Assembly (NCBI GenBank): GCA_011050615.1
Contig: DRFJ01000055.1
Span: 42,679-106,678, forward strand
DNA: 64,000 nt
Source of the DNA: Bacteroidota bacterium
GTDB lineage: Bacteria > Bacteroidota > Bacteroidia > Bacteroidales > VadinHA17
Direction: 5' to 3'
A model generated the notes under the pieces. It was not told the DNA's origin. It ran no database searches and saw only the letters and a list, made by a program, of their open reading frames with translations. The translations under genes and the position numbers were made by a program. Numbering within the stretch: position 1 is the first letter of the stretch; each line of letters starts with the position of its first letter. Below are positions 38,390 to 46,982 of this stretch, in pieces.

Positions 38390-41300
38390 ATGTTACCGAG
38401 AAAAGCAATTATTACTACCTTATTGCTGGGATTATTAATTAATGTTAACGCCCAGAAAGTTGATATGGATCTTTTTCACGGGCTTAAGCCCCGGAATATT
38501 GGTCCGGCCGGGATGAGCGGCAGGGTAACAGCCATTGCTGTTGACCCCATCGATCCAGAGATATTTTATGTTGGAACCGCTTCAGGAGGTTTATGGAAGA
38601 CATGCGGAGGAGGAACCAAATTTGAGCCTGTTTTTGATGACCAGGAGGTAGCCTCAATAGGTGCTCTTGCCATTGACCCACAGCGACCTGATATAGTATG
38701 GGCAGGAACAGGAGAAGGGAATCCGAGGAATAGTATTACAGGAGGATACGGCCTGTACAAAAGCCTTGATGCAGGTAAAACATGGGAGCTTGTCGGACTT
38801 GAGAATACCCGGCATATTCACAGGATCCTTATTAATCCAAATAACAGTGATATTGTCTACGTTGGTGCCATAGGCAGCCCTTGGGGGCCAAACGATGAAA
38901 GAGGTTTATACAAGACTACTGATGGAGGCAAAACATGGAAGAAGGTCCTTTATACCAATGAGACTTCAGGCGTTGCTGAGATGGTAATGGATCCTTACAA
39001 CCCGGATAAACTCATAGTGGCAATGTGGGATCACCAGAGATGGCCATGGTTTTTCAACAGCGGTGGGGAAGGATCGGGCTTATATATAACGCTTAATGGC
39101 GGAGAAAGCTTTAAAAAAATTACTGAAGGCCTTCCTGAAAAACTGGGGAGGATAGGCCTGGCTATTGCAAGGAGCAGGCCTGATTACGTATATGCTTATA
39201 TTGAATCAGAAAGCAATGCAATATACCGCTCTACTGATGGCGGCTTCAGCTGGGAAAAAAGAGGAACAGAAAATATAGGAACCAGACCTTTTTACTACGC
39301 AGAAATTTATGTTGATCCTTCAAATGAAAACAGGGTATATACACTTTTTTCAGGGGTCAATGTTAGTGAAGACGGTGGACTGACTTTCCCCATATCAATA
39401 GGTGAGACGGTTCATCTCGACCGTCACGCCTGGTGGATAAACCCTGAGAATCCAAAGCATATGATGGAAGGGAATGACGGAGGGCTTGCAATAAGCTATG
39501 ATATGGGCAAATCATGGAGACATATCACCAACCTGCCCGTAGGTCAGTTCTATCATATTGCCGTGGATATGGAGAAACCTTACAATGTATACGGCGGATT
39601 ACAGGATAACGGTTCCTGGAGAGGTCCTGCCTATACCTGGACCAATGGGGGTATTATCAACGAATTCTGGGATTTCCTCATAGGTGGTGATGGCTTTGAT
39701 GCCATCCCAATACCCGGTGATCCGAGATATTGTTATGCGCAATCGCAGGGTGGTGCCCTCAGGCGCATAGATTTACAGACCGGTAATGGCGCAAGCATAA
39801 GGCCTGCAGCTGAAGGGGATGAAAGATTGCGATTTAACTGGAATGCAGCCTGTGCACAGGATCCTTTTGATAATAATACAATCTATTTTGGCAGTCAGTT
39901 TGTCCATAAGAGTACCGACAGGGGCGACAACTGGGAAAAAATATCACCCGATCTTACAAGCAACGATCCGGAAAAACAAAAGCAAAGGCAAAGCGGAGGC
40001 CTTACTATTGATGCAACAGGTGCAGAAAATCACTGTACATTGCTCACCATTGAGCCAAGCCCCCTGAAGGAAGGACTTATCTGGACGGGATCTGACGATG
40101 GCAAACTGCATATCACAAGGGACGGCGGAGAAAACTGGTCCGAAGTGGGACAAAATATAAAAGGCATGCCCCGGGGAGCATGGATACCGCAGATTACAGC
40201 TTCCGAACATAATGAAGGCGAAGCCTTCGCAGTTGTAAATAATTACAGGGTGGGTGACTACGGTGCCTACCTCTACAGAACAAAAGATTACGGGGAATCA
40301 TGGGAACAGGTAATTGATGATAATGATGTCTGGGGATACGTACTGTGCTTTGTACAGGATCCCGTTGAAGCCAATCTTATGTTTGCCGGCACTGAATACG
40401 GGCTCTATGTAAGTTTTGACGGGGCAGAGACCTGGAATAAGTGGACAGTGGATTATCCTACAGTATCGACCTATGACATGGCAATTCAAAGCCGGGAAAA
40501 CGACCTGGTGATAGGTACCTTCGGGCGTTCGATTTGGATTATTGATGATATAGTACCTCTCAGGAAAATGGCAGAAGGAAGTGCTGACTTACTGAAACAG
40601 GATATTGTCCTGTTCAAACCACCCGAAGCCACCATGGCCGAGACAAAAAACCTGCCCGGATATTATTTCAGGGGAGATGCATTGTACGAAGGAGACAATA
40701 AACCAAATGCCGCAATGATTTCATTCTATTCAGCCAGTGACGGTAATGAGAATAAATTGAATTTATTTGTTCTGAATGAAGATGGTGACACACTCAGAAA
40801 AATGGCTGTGGATTATAAGAAAGGATTTAACAGGATACTCTGGGATTTTACCATGGATGCACCCGAAATGCCCGGGGTAATAATGGATGAGGAAAGCGAA
40901 GGGCGTCGAAATTATTACAGGTTCCGCAGAGGCGCAAGGGTATTGCCGGGTACCTATAAACTTGTTTTAAATAACGATAAGGCAAGTTCTTCAACTGATA
41001 TCACTGTCAATAATGATCCAAGGATGCCAATACCTGACGTGGAAGCAATTAAGGCAAACTGGTCAAGGGCTTTTGCCCTGCAGTCAAGGATCAGGGATTA
41101 TAACAACAAATACAAAAGCTTCACGGAGATAAGACAGAATCTTACGAAGATGAACGAGTTAATTAAGGATGATATGCCCTTCGCAGATAAGCATAAAGAG
41201 GTATATGATTCTGTAAATAAAGAATATAACAATATCCTGAGGTCGCTGACCAACAGAAGGGAAGGATTATCAAGGGATATGTTTGGTATTAATGTACTTT

Positions 41301-41470
41301 ATACAGCCAAAGGGGCTCTAAGCCAGTCAGATGAAAAATCGGTCAGGAAAGCCGTGGATGCAATGGATAAGGCAGAAGAGATGATTGATTCCTTCATAAA
41401 CGAACACTGGTCAAGGTATGTTGAATTCTTTAAGGAGAATAATATAACCCTTGATAAGATATTGCAGTAA
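38390..41470 (+). CDS. Large secreted BNR/Asp-box repeat protein (VPS10-like propellers)
   Basis: A 1026-residue exported protein with signal peptide ending INVNAQ. Residues about 25-740 form one or two large beta-propellers with Asp-box turns: SLDAGKTWE, TTDGGKTWKK, STDGGFSWEK, TRDGGENWSE, TKDYGESWEQ and SFDGAETWNK. The last 280 residues are a helical/beta region including ILWDFTMDAPEMPG. Homologues are often labelled glycosyl hydrolase or sortilin-like, but no catalytic residues can be confirmed here. It stands alone and is followed by a strong terminator. Confidence 0.85.
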   Translation: MLPRKAIITTLLLGLLINVNAQKVDMDLFHGLKPRNIGPAGMSGRVTAIAVDPIDPEIFYVGTASGGLWKTCGGGTKFEPVFDDQEVASIGALAIDPQRPDIVWAGTGEGNPRNSITGGYGLYKSLDAGKTWELVGLENTRHIHRILINPNNSDIVYVGAIGSPWGPNDERGLYKTTDGGKTWKKVLYTNETSGVAEMVMDPYNPDKLIVAMWDHQRWPWFFNSGGEGSGLYITLNGGESFKKITEGLPEKLGRIGLAIARSRPDYVYAYIESESNAIYRSTDGGFSWEKRGTENIGTRPFYYAEIYVDPSNENRVYTLFSGVNVSEDGGLTFPISIGETVHLDRHAWWINPENPKHMMEGNDGGLAISYDMGKSWRHITNLPVGQFYHIAVDMEKPYNVYGGLQDNGSWRGPAYTWTNGGIINEFWDFLIGGDGFDAIPIPGDPRYCYAQSQGGALRRIDLQTGNGASIRPAAEGDERLRFNWNAACAQDPFDNNTIYFGSQFVHKSTDRGDNWEKISPDLTSNDPEKQKQRQSGGLTIDATGAENHCTLLTIEPSPLKEGLIWTGSDDGKLHITRDGGENWSEVGQNIKGMPRGAWIPQITASEHNEGEAFAVVNNYRVGDYGAYLYRTKDYGESWEQVIDDNDVWGYVLCFVQDPVEANLMFAGTEYGLYVSFDGAETWNKWTVDYPTVSTYDMAIQSRENDLVIGTFGRSIWIIDDIVPLRKMAEGSADLLKQDIVLFKPPEATMAETKNLPGYYFRGDALYEGDNKPNAAMISFYSASDGNENKLNLFVLNEDGDTLRKMAVDYKKGFNRILWDFTMDAPEMPGVIMDEESEGRRNYYRFRRGARVLPGTYKLVLNNDKASSSTDITVNNDPRMPIPDVEAIKANWSRAFALQSRIRDYNNKYKSFTEIRQNLTKMNELIKDDMPFADKHKEVYDSVNKEYNNILRSLTNRREGLSRDMFGINVLYTAKGALSQSDEKSVRKAVDAMDKAEEMIDSFINEHWSRYVEFFKENNITLDKILQ

Positions 41471-41496
41471 GACTGAAGCTTCCTCTTAAGTAATTT

Positions 41497-41530
41497 AAGC
41501 CCCTGCCTGATTAATCGTGGCAGGGGCTTT
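41497..41530 (+). terminator. Strong hairpin terminator after the BNR protein
   Basis: A perfect 11-pair stem (AAGCCCCTGCC with GGCAGGGGCTT) closes an 11-base loop, followed by a short T-rich tail. The A/T flanks on both sides could let it work for the convergent FKBP gene as well. Confidence 0.8.
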
Positions 41531-41591
41531 ATCATAAGTACACCACCCCTCCCAAACCTGACGGTTTGCTTACTCCTCCTCTAAATCTGTA

Positions 41592-42092
41592 CTATAGTCC
41601 GGGTATTACCTTATCAAGAATTACTTCAAAAGCAAGAGGTGTATAGCCTGAGATACCCAGTTGATAATTACCCTCGGAGCCATAGGCAAGGGAACTGGGG
41701 ATAACAAGCAAGGCCTCCCCCCCTTCCCTCATGTATGAAACACCTTCATCAAGTCCAGGTATAACATCTCCTGAACCAATGGCAAAACGATAGGGATCAG
41801 TGTTAATATTATAGGCAAAAATTTTCCCGGTGAGGTAGTAGCCTATATAGAATATCTCCACGGTGTCACCCTGGAAAGCTTGTGCTCCTGTTCCTTTTAT
41901 TAATTCAACATAATAAAGTCCGCTCTCCGTGGGTTCAATATCTATCCCTTTTTCCTTAAGGTAATTATTAATTATTTCCCTCTCATTCTCCTCACTCAGG
42001 TTTTCCTTGAAACAGGAAATAAAACCTGTAATAAAAAGAACAAGCAGTGATACTTTAAGGACCAGTCTGACTCTTTCTCTCATATTTTTCAA
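41592..42092 (-). CDS. FKBP-type peptidyl-prolyl isomerase lipoprotein 1
   Basis: A 166-residue envelope lipoprotein (lipobox GFISC) with one FKBP domain. It shows GDTVEIFYIGYYLTGKIF, VIPGLDEGVSYMREGGEALL and the PSSLAYGSEG loop. Such isomerases speed proline turns in exported proteins. A short helical linker with Glu-rich residues precedes the domain. It is adjacent to a paralogue 46 bases upstream, so the two are a tandem duplicate or a co-working pair. Confidence 0.9.
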   Translation of the reverse strand: MKNMRERVRLVLKVSLLVLFITGFISCFKENLSEENEREIINNYLKEKGIDIEPTESGLYYVELIKGTGAQAFQGDTVEIFYIGYYLTGKIFAYNINTDPYRFAIGSGDVIPGLDEGVSYMREGGEALLVIPSSLAYGSEGNYQLGISGYTPLAFEVILDKVIPGL

Positions 42093-42138
42093 CTAATAAA
42101 TACAGGTAAGTATATAACAAATATCATGCAAAAATTCT

Positions 42139-42657
42139 TCATTCCACTGACAGTACTTTTATCCTGTAAACAAGGACTGAGCGGGCGGGGATCTTTCTTC
42201 CATCACCCACAAGTCCGTAAGCAAGGTAAGCCGGCATTATAAGTACAGCCTCCGATCCTTTCCCGAGCAACTTCACCCCCTGGTTCAGTCCTGAGGGGAT
42301 GTCTGACCTGCCAACTTCAAAATTCATCAATCCGTTATTATCGGAGTCATAAACTACTGTACCGTCGAGCAAACTGCAAACATATTTAAGAGTAACGACA
42401 TCTCCATCTTCAATACTGCCTGTTCCACTGTCATTCCTGCTTATCCAGAGACCTGTATCTGTTTCTTTCATGTCAAGGCCTTTTCTTTTGATATAGCTTA
42501 CTATACGTTCACGGTCCTTAATGAGCAACTGCCTGTTTATTTCTGCAAGTTGCTCAGCATTAATTCCTTTCTTAACATCCTTATTTCCACTTCTCTCGCG
42601 ACAGGAAATCACATTAAACGTGCTGATTATAAGCATTAGGTACACCAATCTCCTCAT
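42139..42657 (-). CDS. FKBP-type peptidyl-prolyl isomerase lipoprotein 2
   Basis: A 172-residue lipoprotein (lipobox NVISC) with the same plan as its neighbour: a short helical linker, then an FKBP domain (GDVVTLKYVCSLLDGTVVYD, SGLNQGVKLLGKGSEAVLI, PAYLAYGLVGDGRKIPARS). The domain keeps the AYG loop but differs at several pocket positions. It lies 14 bases after the NrnA-like gene on the same strand. GldI-like roles in gliding are known for some Bacteroidota FKBP lipoproteins, but nothing here shows gliding genes. Confidence 0.9.
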   Translation of the reverse strand: MRRLVYLMLIISTFNVISCRERSGNKDVKKGINAEQLAEINRQLLIKDRERIVSYIKRKGLDMKETDTGLWISRNDSGTGSIEDGDVVTLKYVCSLLDGTVVYDSDNNGLMNFEVGRSDIPSGLNQGVKLLGKGSEAVLIMPAYLAYGLVGDGRKIPARSVLVYRIKVLSVE

Positions 42658-42671
42658 AATGGTCAGATAGT

Positions 42672-43691
42672 TTATTTTCTGAGCAGGCTGCTACCGGTAA
42701 TTAGTTTTTCGAAGTATTCAAGGCATTCTTTCATGGTACCATTATATTTTCCTCCTGCGGCATTTTTATGCCCTCCTCCATTAAAATATTCTGCAGCAAA
42801 GGTATTAATATTAAAATCCCCTTTTGACCTGAAAGAAATTTTAATATGGTTTTCTTTCTCGATAAACAGTGCTGATACAATAATACCTTTTACTGAAAGA
42901 GGTATATTGACAAAACCTTCGGTGTCGCCTGTTTTATGCTTAAACCTGTCCAGATCGGCCCTGGTCAGGTAGATATAGGCAGTCCTGGCTTCCTCCAAAT
43001 AAATCAGTCGTTCACAACTTGCAAATCCCTGTAAACGAAGCCTGTCAATTGAGAAATTATCGTATACCCTGCTTGCTATCAAGTCTTTGTCCAACCCCTT
43101 ATCCAGCATTATTGCCACCTCCCTGAGGGTATTTCCATTAAAAGTTCCGTAACTGAAATTACCTGTATCGGTCATTATGCCCACATAAACAGCTTCAATG
43201 AATTCCGGGTCGAGGTAATATTCTCCTTCAATATCTCTTACCAGGGAGAAAACAATTTCTGCCGTTGAGCTGAATTCCGGCTCAGAGATAAGCAGATCAA
43301 CATCAAAGTATGGGTCAGGGTGATGATCTATCAATATTTTTCTTGCGTCGGATGCCAGTATATGATCTTTGAGCCTGCCGGATCTGTCAACATGGTTAAA
43401 GTCGAGCATCACTATAAGATCTGCCTCTTTAATACTTTTCACTGCCCTGCCCGGTTCATTCTCATTAATAATTATTGAGTCTGAGTTTTTCATCCACCTG
43501 AGAAATTCCTGGATCTGGTCCGGGCTAATCATAACAGGTGATTTGCCTTGATTCACCAGGTAACGGGCAAATCCCAGCATTGAACCTATTGCATCTCCAT
43601 CGGGATTTTGATGACAAACCAGTATTATATTGTCTGATCTTTTAAGTAAATCAGATAATAGTTTACTATATTTAGCCGTCTTTTTTCTCAT
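42672..43691 (-). CDS. DHH family phosphoesterase, NrnA-like
   Basis: A 339-residue enzyme of the NrnA type, which degrades nanoRNA or pAp, or c-di-NMP-derived dinucleotides. Metal motifs are VCHQNPDGDAIGSMLGF, the Asp in LIVMLDFNHVDRSGRL, the DHH motif in LIDHHPDPYFDVD, and GIMTDTGNFSYGTF, with the DHHA1 substrate loop GGGHKNAAGGKY. Length is normal. TATATTTG (plus 43709-43716, minus strand) is a likely -7 box. ndk diverges from it. Confidence 0.93.
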   Translation of the reverse strand: MRKKTAKYSKLLSDLLKRSDNIILVCHQNPDGDAIGSMLGFARYLVNQGKSPVMISPDQIQEFLRWMKNSDSIIINENEPGRAVKSIKEADLIVMLDFNHVDRSGRLKDHILASDARKILIDHHPDPYFDVDLLISEPEFSSTAEIVFSLVRDIEGEYYLDPEFIEAVYVGIMTDTGNFSYGTFNGNTLREVAIMLDKGLDKDLIASRVYDNFSIDRLRLQGFASCERLIYLEEARTAYIYLTRADLDRFKHKTGDTEGFVNIPLSVKGIIVSALFIEKENHIKISFRSKGDFNINTFAAEYFNGGGHKNAAGGKYNGTMKECLEYFEKLITGSSLLRK

Positions 43692-43708
43692 TGTTTTCTA
43701 ACAGGGTT

Positions 43709-43716
43709 CAAATATA
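43709..43716 (-). promoter_or_regulatory. Candidate -7 box for the nrnA-FKBP operon
   Basis: The minus strand reads TATATTTG, 17 bases before the NrnA-like start, a full TAnnTTTG match. The -33 region overlaps the ndk side and shows no TTG. Confidence 0.45.
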
Positions 43717-43748
43717 GAAATTATTACCTTAGACTTAAATATTTGATT

Positions 43749-44183
43749 ATGAATAATGATTTCACCTTCGCCATTATAAAGCCAAATGCTGTTAAAAACA
43801 AAAAGACCGGACCCATTCTGGCAATGATTAATGATGCCGGGTTTAGAATCTGCGCCATGAAAATGATTCTTCTAACAAAACAACAGGCACAGGCCTTCTA
43901 CAGGGTACATAGTGGAAGGCCATTTTACGATGGTTTAATTGAATTTATGACATCGGGTCCCGTTGTGGCTATGATACTGAGCCGCGAAAATGCCTTAGAA
44001 GAGTTCAGGAGACTAATTGGTGAAACCGATCCTTCAAAGGCTGAAAGTGGAACAATAAGGAAAATTTTTGCTTCTTCGGTTCAGATGAATGCAATCCATG
44101 GATCTGACAGTCAGGAAAATGCAATTAAGGAAGCGGCCTTCTTTTTCTCAGAATTTGAAAGGTTCTATCCGGTTGAGGAATAA
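43749..44183 (+). CDS. ndk: Nucleoside-diphosphate kinase
   Basis: A kinase of about 144 residues that equalises NTP pools by phosphate transfer through a histidine. MNNDFTFAIIKPNAV starts the protein, and the active-site His lies in NAIHGSDSQENA. I choose ATG at 43749 over an in-frame TTG two codons earlier. AATATTTG sits right before the start, one mismatch from the -7 consensus, so the mRNA may have a very short leader. Confidence 0.97.
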   Translation: MNNDFTFAIIKPNAVKNKKTGPILAMINDAGFRICAMKMILLTKQQAQAFYRVHSGRPFYDGLIEFMTSGPVVAMILSRENALEEFRRLIGETDPSKAESGTIRKIFASSVQMNAIHGSDSQENAIKEAAFFFSEFERFYPVEE

Positions 44184-44200
44184 ATTTATACTATCCATGT

Positions 44201-44491
44201 TTATCTCAGGATAATTTCCTTCACGAGTTCTTCACCAGCCTGTTCATTCAGTCTTTCACGCAATGAATCGCGTGCCAGCGAGAGCTCACTTCTGACGACG
44301 GAGGAAGTAAGGTAGATAAAAAGTTTACCTTCCTTCAGATATACTTTGGATGTACGCCTTGCTATAGCCCTGCCTGCAATATCTTCCCATGAATTCATCA
44401 GGCTAACCTCTTTAAGCCTGTCATCAATATTCATCTCAGTCCGGTAGGCTTTTAAAGCCTCACTCAGTGTCACTGTCCTGTTGCGCCTCAT
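44201..44491 (-). CDS. DUF721 protein next to recF
   Basis: A 96-residue protein of the DUF721/DciA-like family (VTLSEALKAYRTEMNIDDRL, NSWEDIAGRAIARRTSKVYL, LTSSVVRSELSLARDSL). DciA proteins load the replicative helicase in many bacteria. This short form may share that task. It overlaps recF by four bases, so the two are translationally coupled, consistent with a link to replication or repair. Confidence 0.85.
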   Translation of the reverse strand: MRRNRTVTLSEALKAYRTEMNIDDRLKEVSLMNSWEDIAGRAIARRTSKVYLKEGKLFIYLTSSVVRSELSLARDSLRERLNEQAGEELVKEIILR

Positions 44492-45624
44492 GATTGTTTT
44501 TCTTTTCCGTTCACTACAAGTTCTTCTATACCATCATCGATCAGAAAGAGCTTATATTCAATATTAATTTCCGAAAGTATTGACTGCATCCTGTCCCTGT
44601 GTGTATCTGTAATAAAGATCTGGCCAAACCTGTTTTCTGAAACCAGTTGTATTATCTGGGCTACCCTTTTCTCATCAAATTTATCGAATACATCATCCAT
44701 CAGGAGTATAGGTTTAAGTCCTCCCTTGTTTCTTATATATTCAAATTTGGCAAGCTTCAGTGCCACCAGGTATGATTTCTGCTGGCCCTGGGATCCAATA
44801 TCCTTTATTGAAAATCCATCCATTTCAAGATTGAGGTCATCACGATGTATCCCCGAGGTGGTGTAAGCCAGTATCCTGTCTTTTTCGATATTATGTTCAA
44901 AGAGTTCTTTCATCGAGTATTTTGCGAGAGGCGATTTATATATTAATCTTACATTTTCTCTCCTCTCGGAAATATGATCATAATATTGCTGGAAAAATGG
45001 AATTATCTCCTTTACAAACCCGGCCCTGCTTTCATATATTGATCTGCCAGGTTTCAGCATCTGCTCCTCCCATAGTACGAGCATTTGCCTGTCAAACCTT
45101 CCTCCTGAAGCATAATCTTTCAGCAGGCGGTTCCTCTGTTTCAGGGCTTTATTGTAGGTAATTATATCATTGAGATAATTACGGTTAAACTGGCTTATCA
45201 CATTATTTATAAATTTGCGTCGCTCTTCGCTCCCGTCGATAATTATACTGCTGTCGGCAGGTGATATCATCACCACCGGATATCTGCCAATATGGTCAGA
45301 GATGCGGGAATATTCCTTTCCGTTACGCCTGAATGTCTTGCGCTTACCCCTTTGTAATCCGCACATTACTTCTTCGTTTCCATCATCATTCTGAAAAATG
45401 CCCTTTATTATAAAGAAGTTTTCTCCATGTCTTATGTTAACACTATCAATATTAACGAAATAGCTCTTTGTAAGGGAAAGGTAATGTATTGCATCAAGTA
45501 TATTGGTCTTACCCACTCCGTTATCACCGACAAAGCAATTTATCCTAGGTGAGAATGAAATATCAATCTCACTGTAGTTTTTGAAGTTGGATAGATTTAG
45601 CCTGCTCAGGTACATATTATTCAT
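44488..45624 (-). CDS. recF: DNA replication and repair protein RecF
   Basis: A 378-residue SMC-like ATPase that helps RecOR load RecA at gaps. Walker A is CFVGDNGVGKTNILDAIHYL, the signature motif lies in DIGSQGQQKSYLVALKLAKF, and Walker B is PILLMDDVFDKFD. Length is normal. TAAATTTG (plus 45635-45642, minus strand) is a likely -7 box. Confidence 0.97.
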   Translation of the reverse strand: MNNMYLSRLNLSNFKNYSEIDISFSPRINCFVGDNGVGKTNILDAIHYLSLTKSYFVNIDSVNIRHGENFFIIKGIFQNDDGNEEVMCGLQRGKRKTFRRNGKEYSRISDHIGRYPVVMISPADSSIIIDGSEERRKFINNVISQFNRNYLNDIITYNKALKQRNRLLKDYASGGRFDRQMLVLWEEQMLKPGRSIYESRAGFVKEIIPFFQQYYDHISERRENVRLIYKSPLAKYSMKELFEHNIEKDRILAYTTSGIHRDDLNLEMDGFSIKDIGSQGQQKSYLVALKLAKFEYIRNKGGLKPILLMDDVFDKFDEKRVAQIIQLVSENRFGQIFITDTHRDRMQSILSEINIEYKLFLIDDGIEELVVNGKEKQS

Positions 45625-45634
45625 TATTTATGAA

Positions 45635-45642
45635 CAAATTTA
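45635..45642 (-). promoter_or_regulatory. Candidate -7 box for recF-DUF721
   Basis: The minus strand reads TAAATTTG, 10 bases before the recF ATG, a TAnnTTTG match. The 5' leader would be very short. No -33 TTG is visible. Confidence 0.4.
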
Positions 45643-45756
45643 CTAAAACTATCCGGCACTATTATATTTCTTTTTCAACATAGTGTTAATGTGCAGTGCC
45701 AATTATCGCAATGACCTTTTTTTCATAGAAATATTTTATATAAGAACTAAAAAAAC

Positions 45757-45764
45757 TACTTTTG
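45757..45764 (+). promoter_or_regulatory. Candidate -7 box for the TPR-ribH pair
   Basis: TACTTTTG matches TAnnTTTG, 43 bases before the ATG at 45808. TTTT occupies the -33 position where TTTG is expected. Confidence 0.5.
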
Positions 45765-45807
45765 CGGAACTTAATTAAAATGATCTTTAAGCTTAAATAA
45801 AACAGAA

Positions 45808-46494
45808 ATGGCAAAAGGCAAGAAGAAGGAATCACCAAAGGCAATAGAAGGTGTTGAAGAAACCCTGACCAGGACAGAGCAGTTCCTCGAGAGCAACTGG
45901 AAACCCATAACTTACGGTCTGGCGGTGATAGTCCTGATAGTCGGTATTGTATGGCTGGTAAACAGGAGGATAGACAAAAAGGCTGAAGAAGCTCTTTCAC
46001 AGATGTATGTAGCTGAAGATTACTTTAACATAGATTCCCTCAATCTTGCACTTTATGGCGACGGTAACTACCTGGGTTTTATCGATATAGCTGATGAATA
46101 CAAATTTACCAGGCCAGGAAACCTTGCTAACTATTATGCAGGATTATGTTTTCTGTGGACCGGTCAGTATGAGGATGCAATAGACTATCTGGAAAAGTAT
46201 AAGAAAAGAAACCAGACTATCAGCATTGAAGCCATAGGCTGTACAGGTGATGCCTATGTTGAATTAGGGGATACCGATAAGGGTATCGATTATTATCTAA
46301 GGGCTGCCAATTATTCGGAAAGCTCTTTTTACACACCCTTATACCTGCTGAAAGCCGGGCAGCTTCATGAGCTTGAAGGGCGGTACGACAAAGCACTGGT
46401 CCTGTACGAAAGGATAAAGGAAGAGTATCCTGAAAGTACTGAAGGAAGCAATATAGATAAATACATTGCAAGGGTCAAGGTACTGCAACAATAA
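45808..46494 (+). CDS. TPR protein with one membrane helix (YfgM-like)
   Basis: A 228-residue protein. A basic N-terminus and a helical stretch precede one membrane helix ([18 protein letters not shown]), followed by TPR repeats ([39 protein letters not shown]). This layout resembles YfgM, a SecYEG-associated periplasmic chaperone, and other single-pass TPR proteins. Its stop shares one base with the ribH start (TAATG), so the two are coupled, although no functional link is obvious. Confidence 0.8.
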   Translation: MAKGKKKESPKAIEGVEETLTRTEQFLESNWKPITYGLAVIVLIVGIVWLVNRRIDKKAEEALSQMYVAEDYFNIDSLNLALYGDGNYLGFIDIADEYKFTRPGNLANYYAGLCFLWTGQYEDAIDYLEKYKKRNQTISIEAIGCTGDAYVELGDTDKGIDYYLRAANYSESSFYTPLYLLKAGQLHELEGRYDKALVLYERIKEEYPESTEGSNIDKYIARVKVLQQ

Positions 46495-46982
46495 TGGCAA
46501 CATCAAACCTTTCAGAATACGATCCCGGTAAGATACCAACGGCCGTTGATATGAGTTTCGGTATAGTTGTATCAGACTGGAACAGGGATATCACATGGAA
46601 ATTGCTCGAAGGTGCTGTCAGCATACTGAAAAAGCACGGTGTGAAAGGTGACAATATAGTAATAGAGCATGTTCCCGGAAGTTTCGAATTACCCCTGGCT
46701 GCACAGCTGCTGGCCGAATACAAAAATGTAGATGCCCTTATTTGCCTGGGATGTGTGATACAGGGGGAAACACCTCATTTTACCTATGTATGCCAGGGTG
46801 TAACGCAGGGTATTACACAGCTTAATCTGAAATATAATAAACCTTTCATTTTCGGGCTCCTCACCACCGACACCCTTCAGCAGGCTATCGACCGCTCGGG
46901 AGGGAAGCATGGCAACAAGGGTGACGAAGCTGCGCTCACAGCCATCAGGATGGTTGATATAATCAGGAGGTTAAGAGGTTAA
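46494..46982 (+). CDS. ribH: 6,7-dimethyl-8-ribityllumazine synthase
   Basis: A 162-residue enzyme making the lumazine precursor of riboflavin from 5-amino-6-ribitylamino-uracil and dihydroxybutanone phosphate. Key segments are the Trp in [46 protein letters not shown] with the catalytic His, and [17 protein letters not shown]. The length fits icosahedral forms. Its stop overlaps the convergent addB-like gene by four bases. Confidence 0.97.
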   Translation: MATSNLSEYDPGKIPTAVDMSFGIVVSDWNRDITWKLLEGAVSILKKHGVKGDNIVIEHVPGSFELPLAAQLLAEYKNVDALICLGCVIQGETPHFTYVCQGVTQGITQLNLKYNKPFIFGLLTTDTLQQAIDRSGGKHGNKGDEAALTAIRMVDIIRRLRG

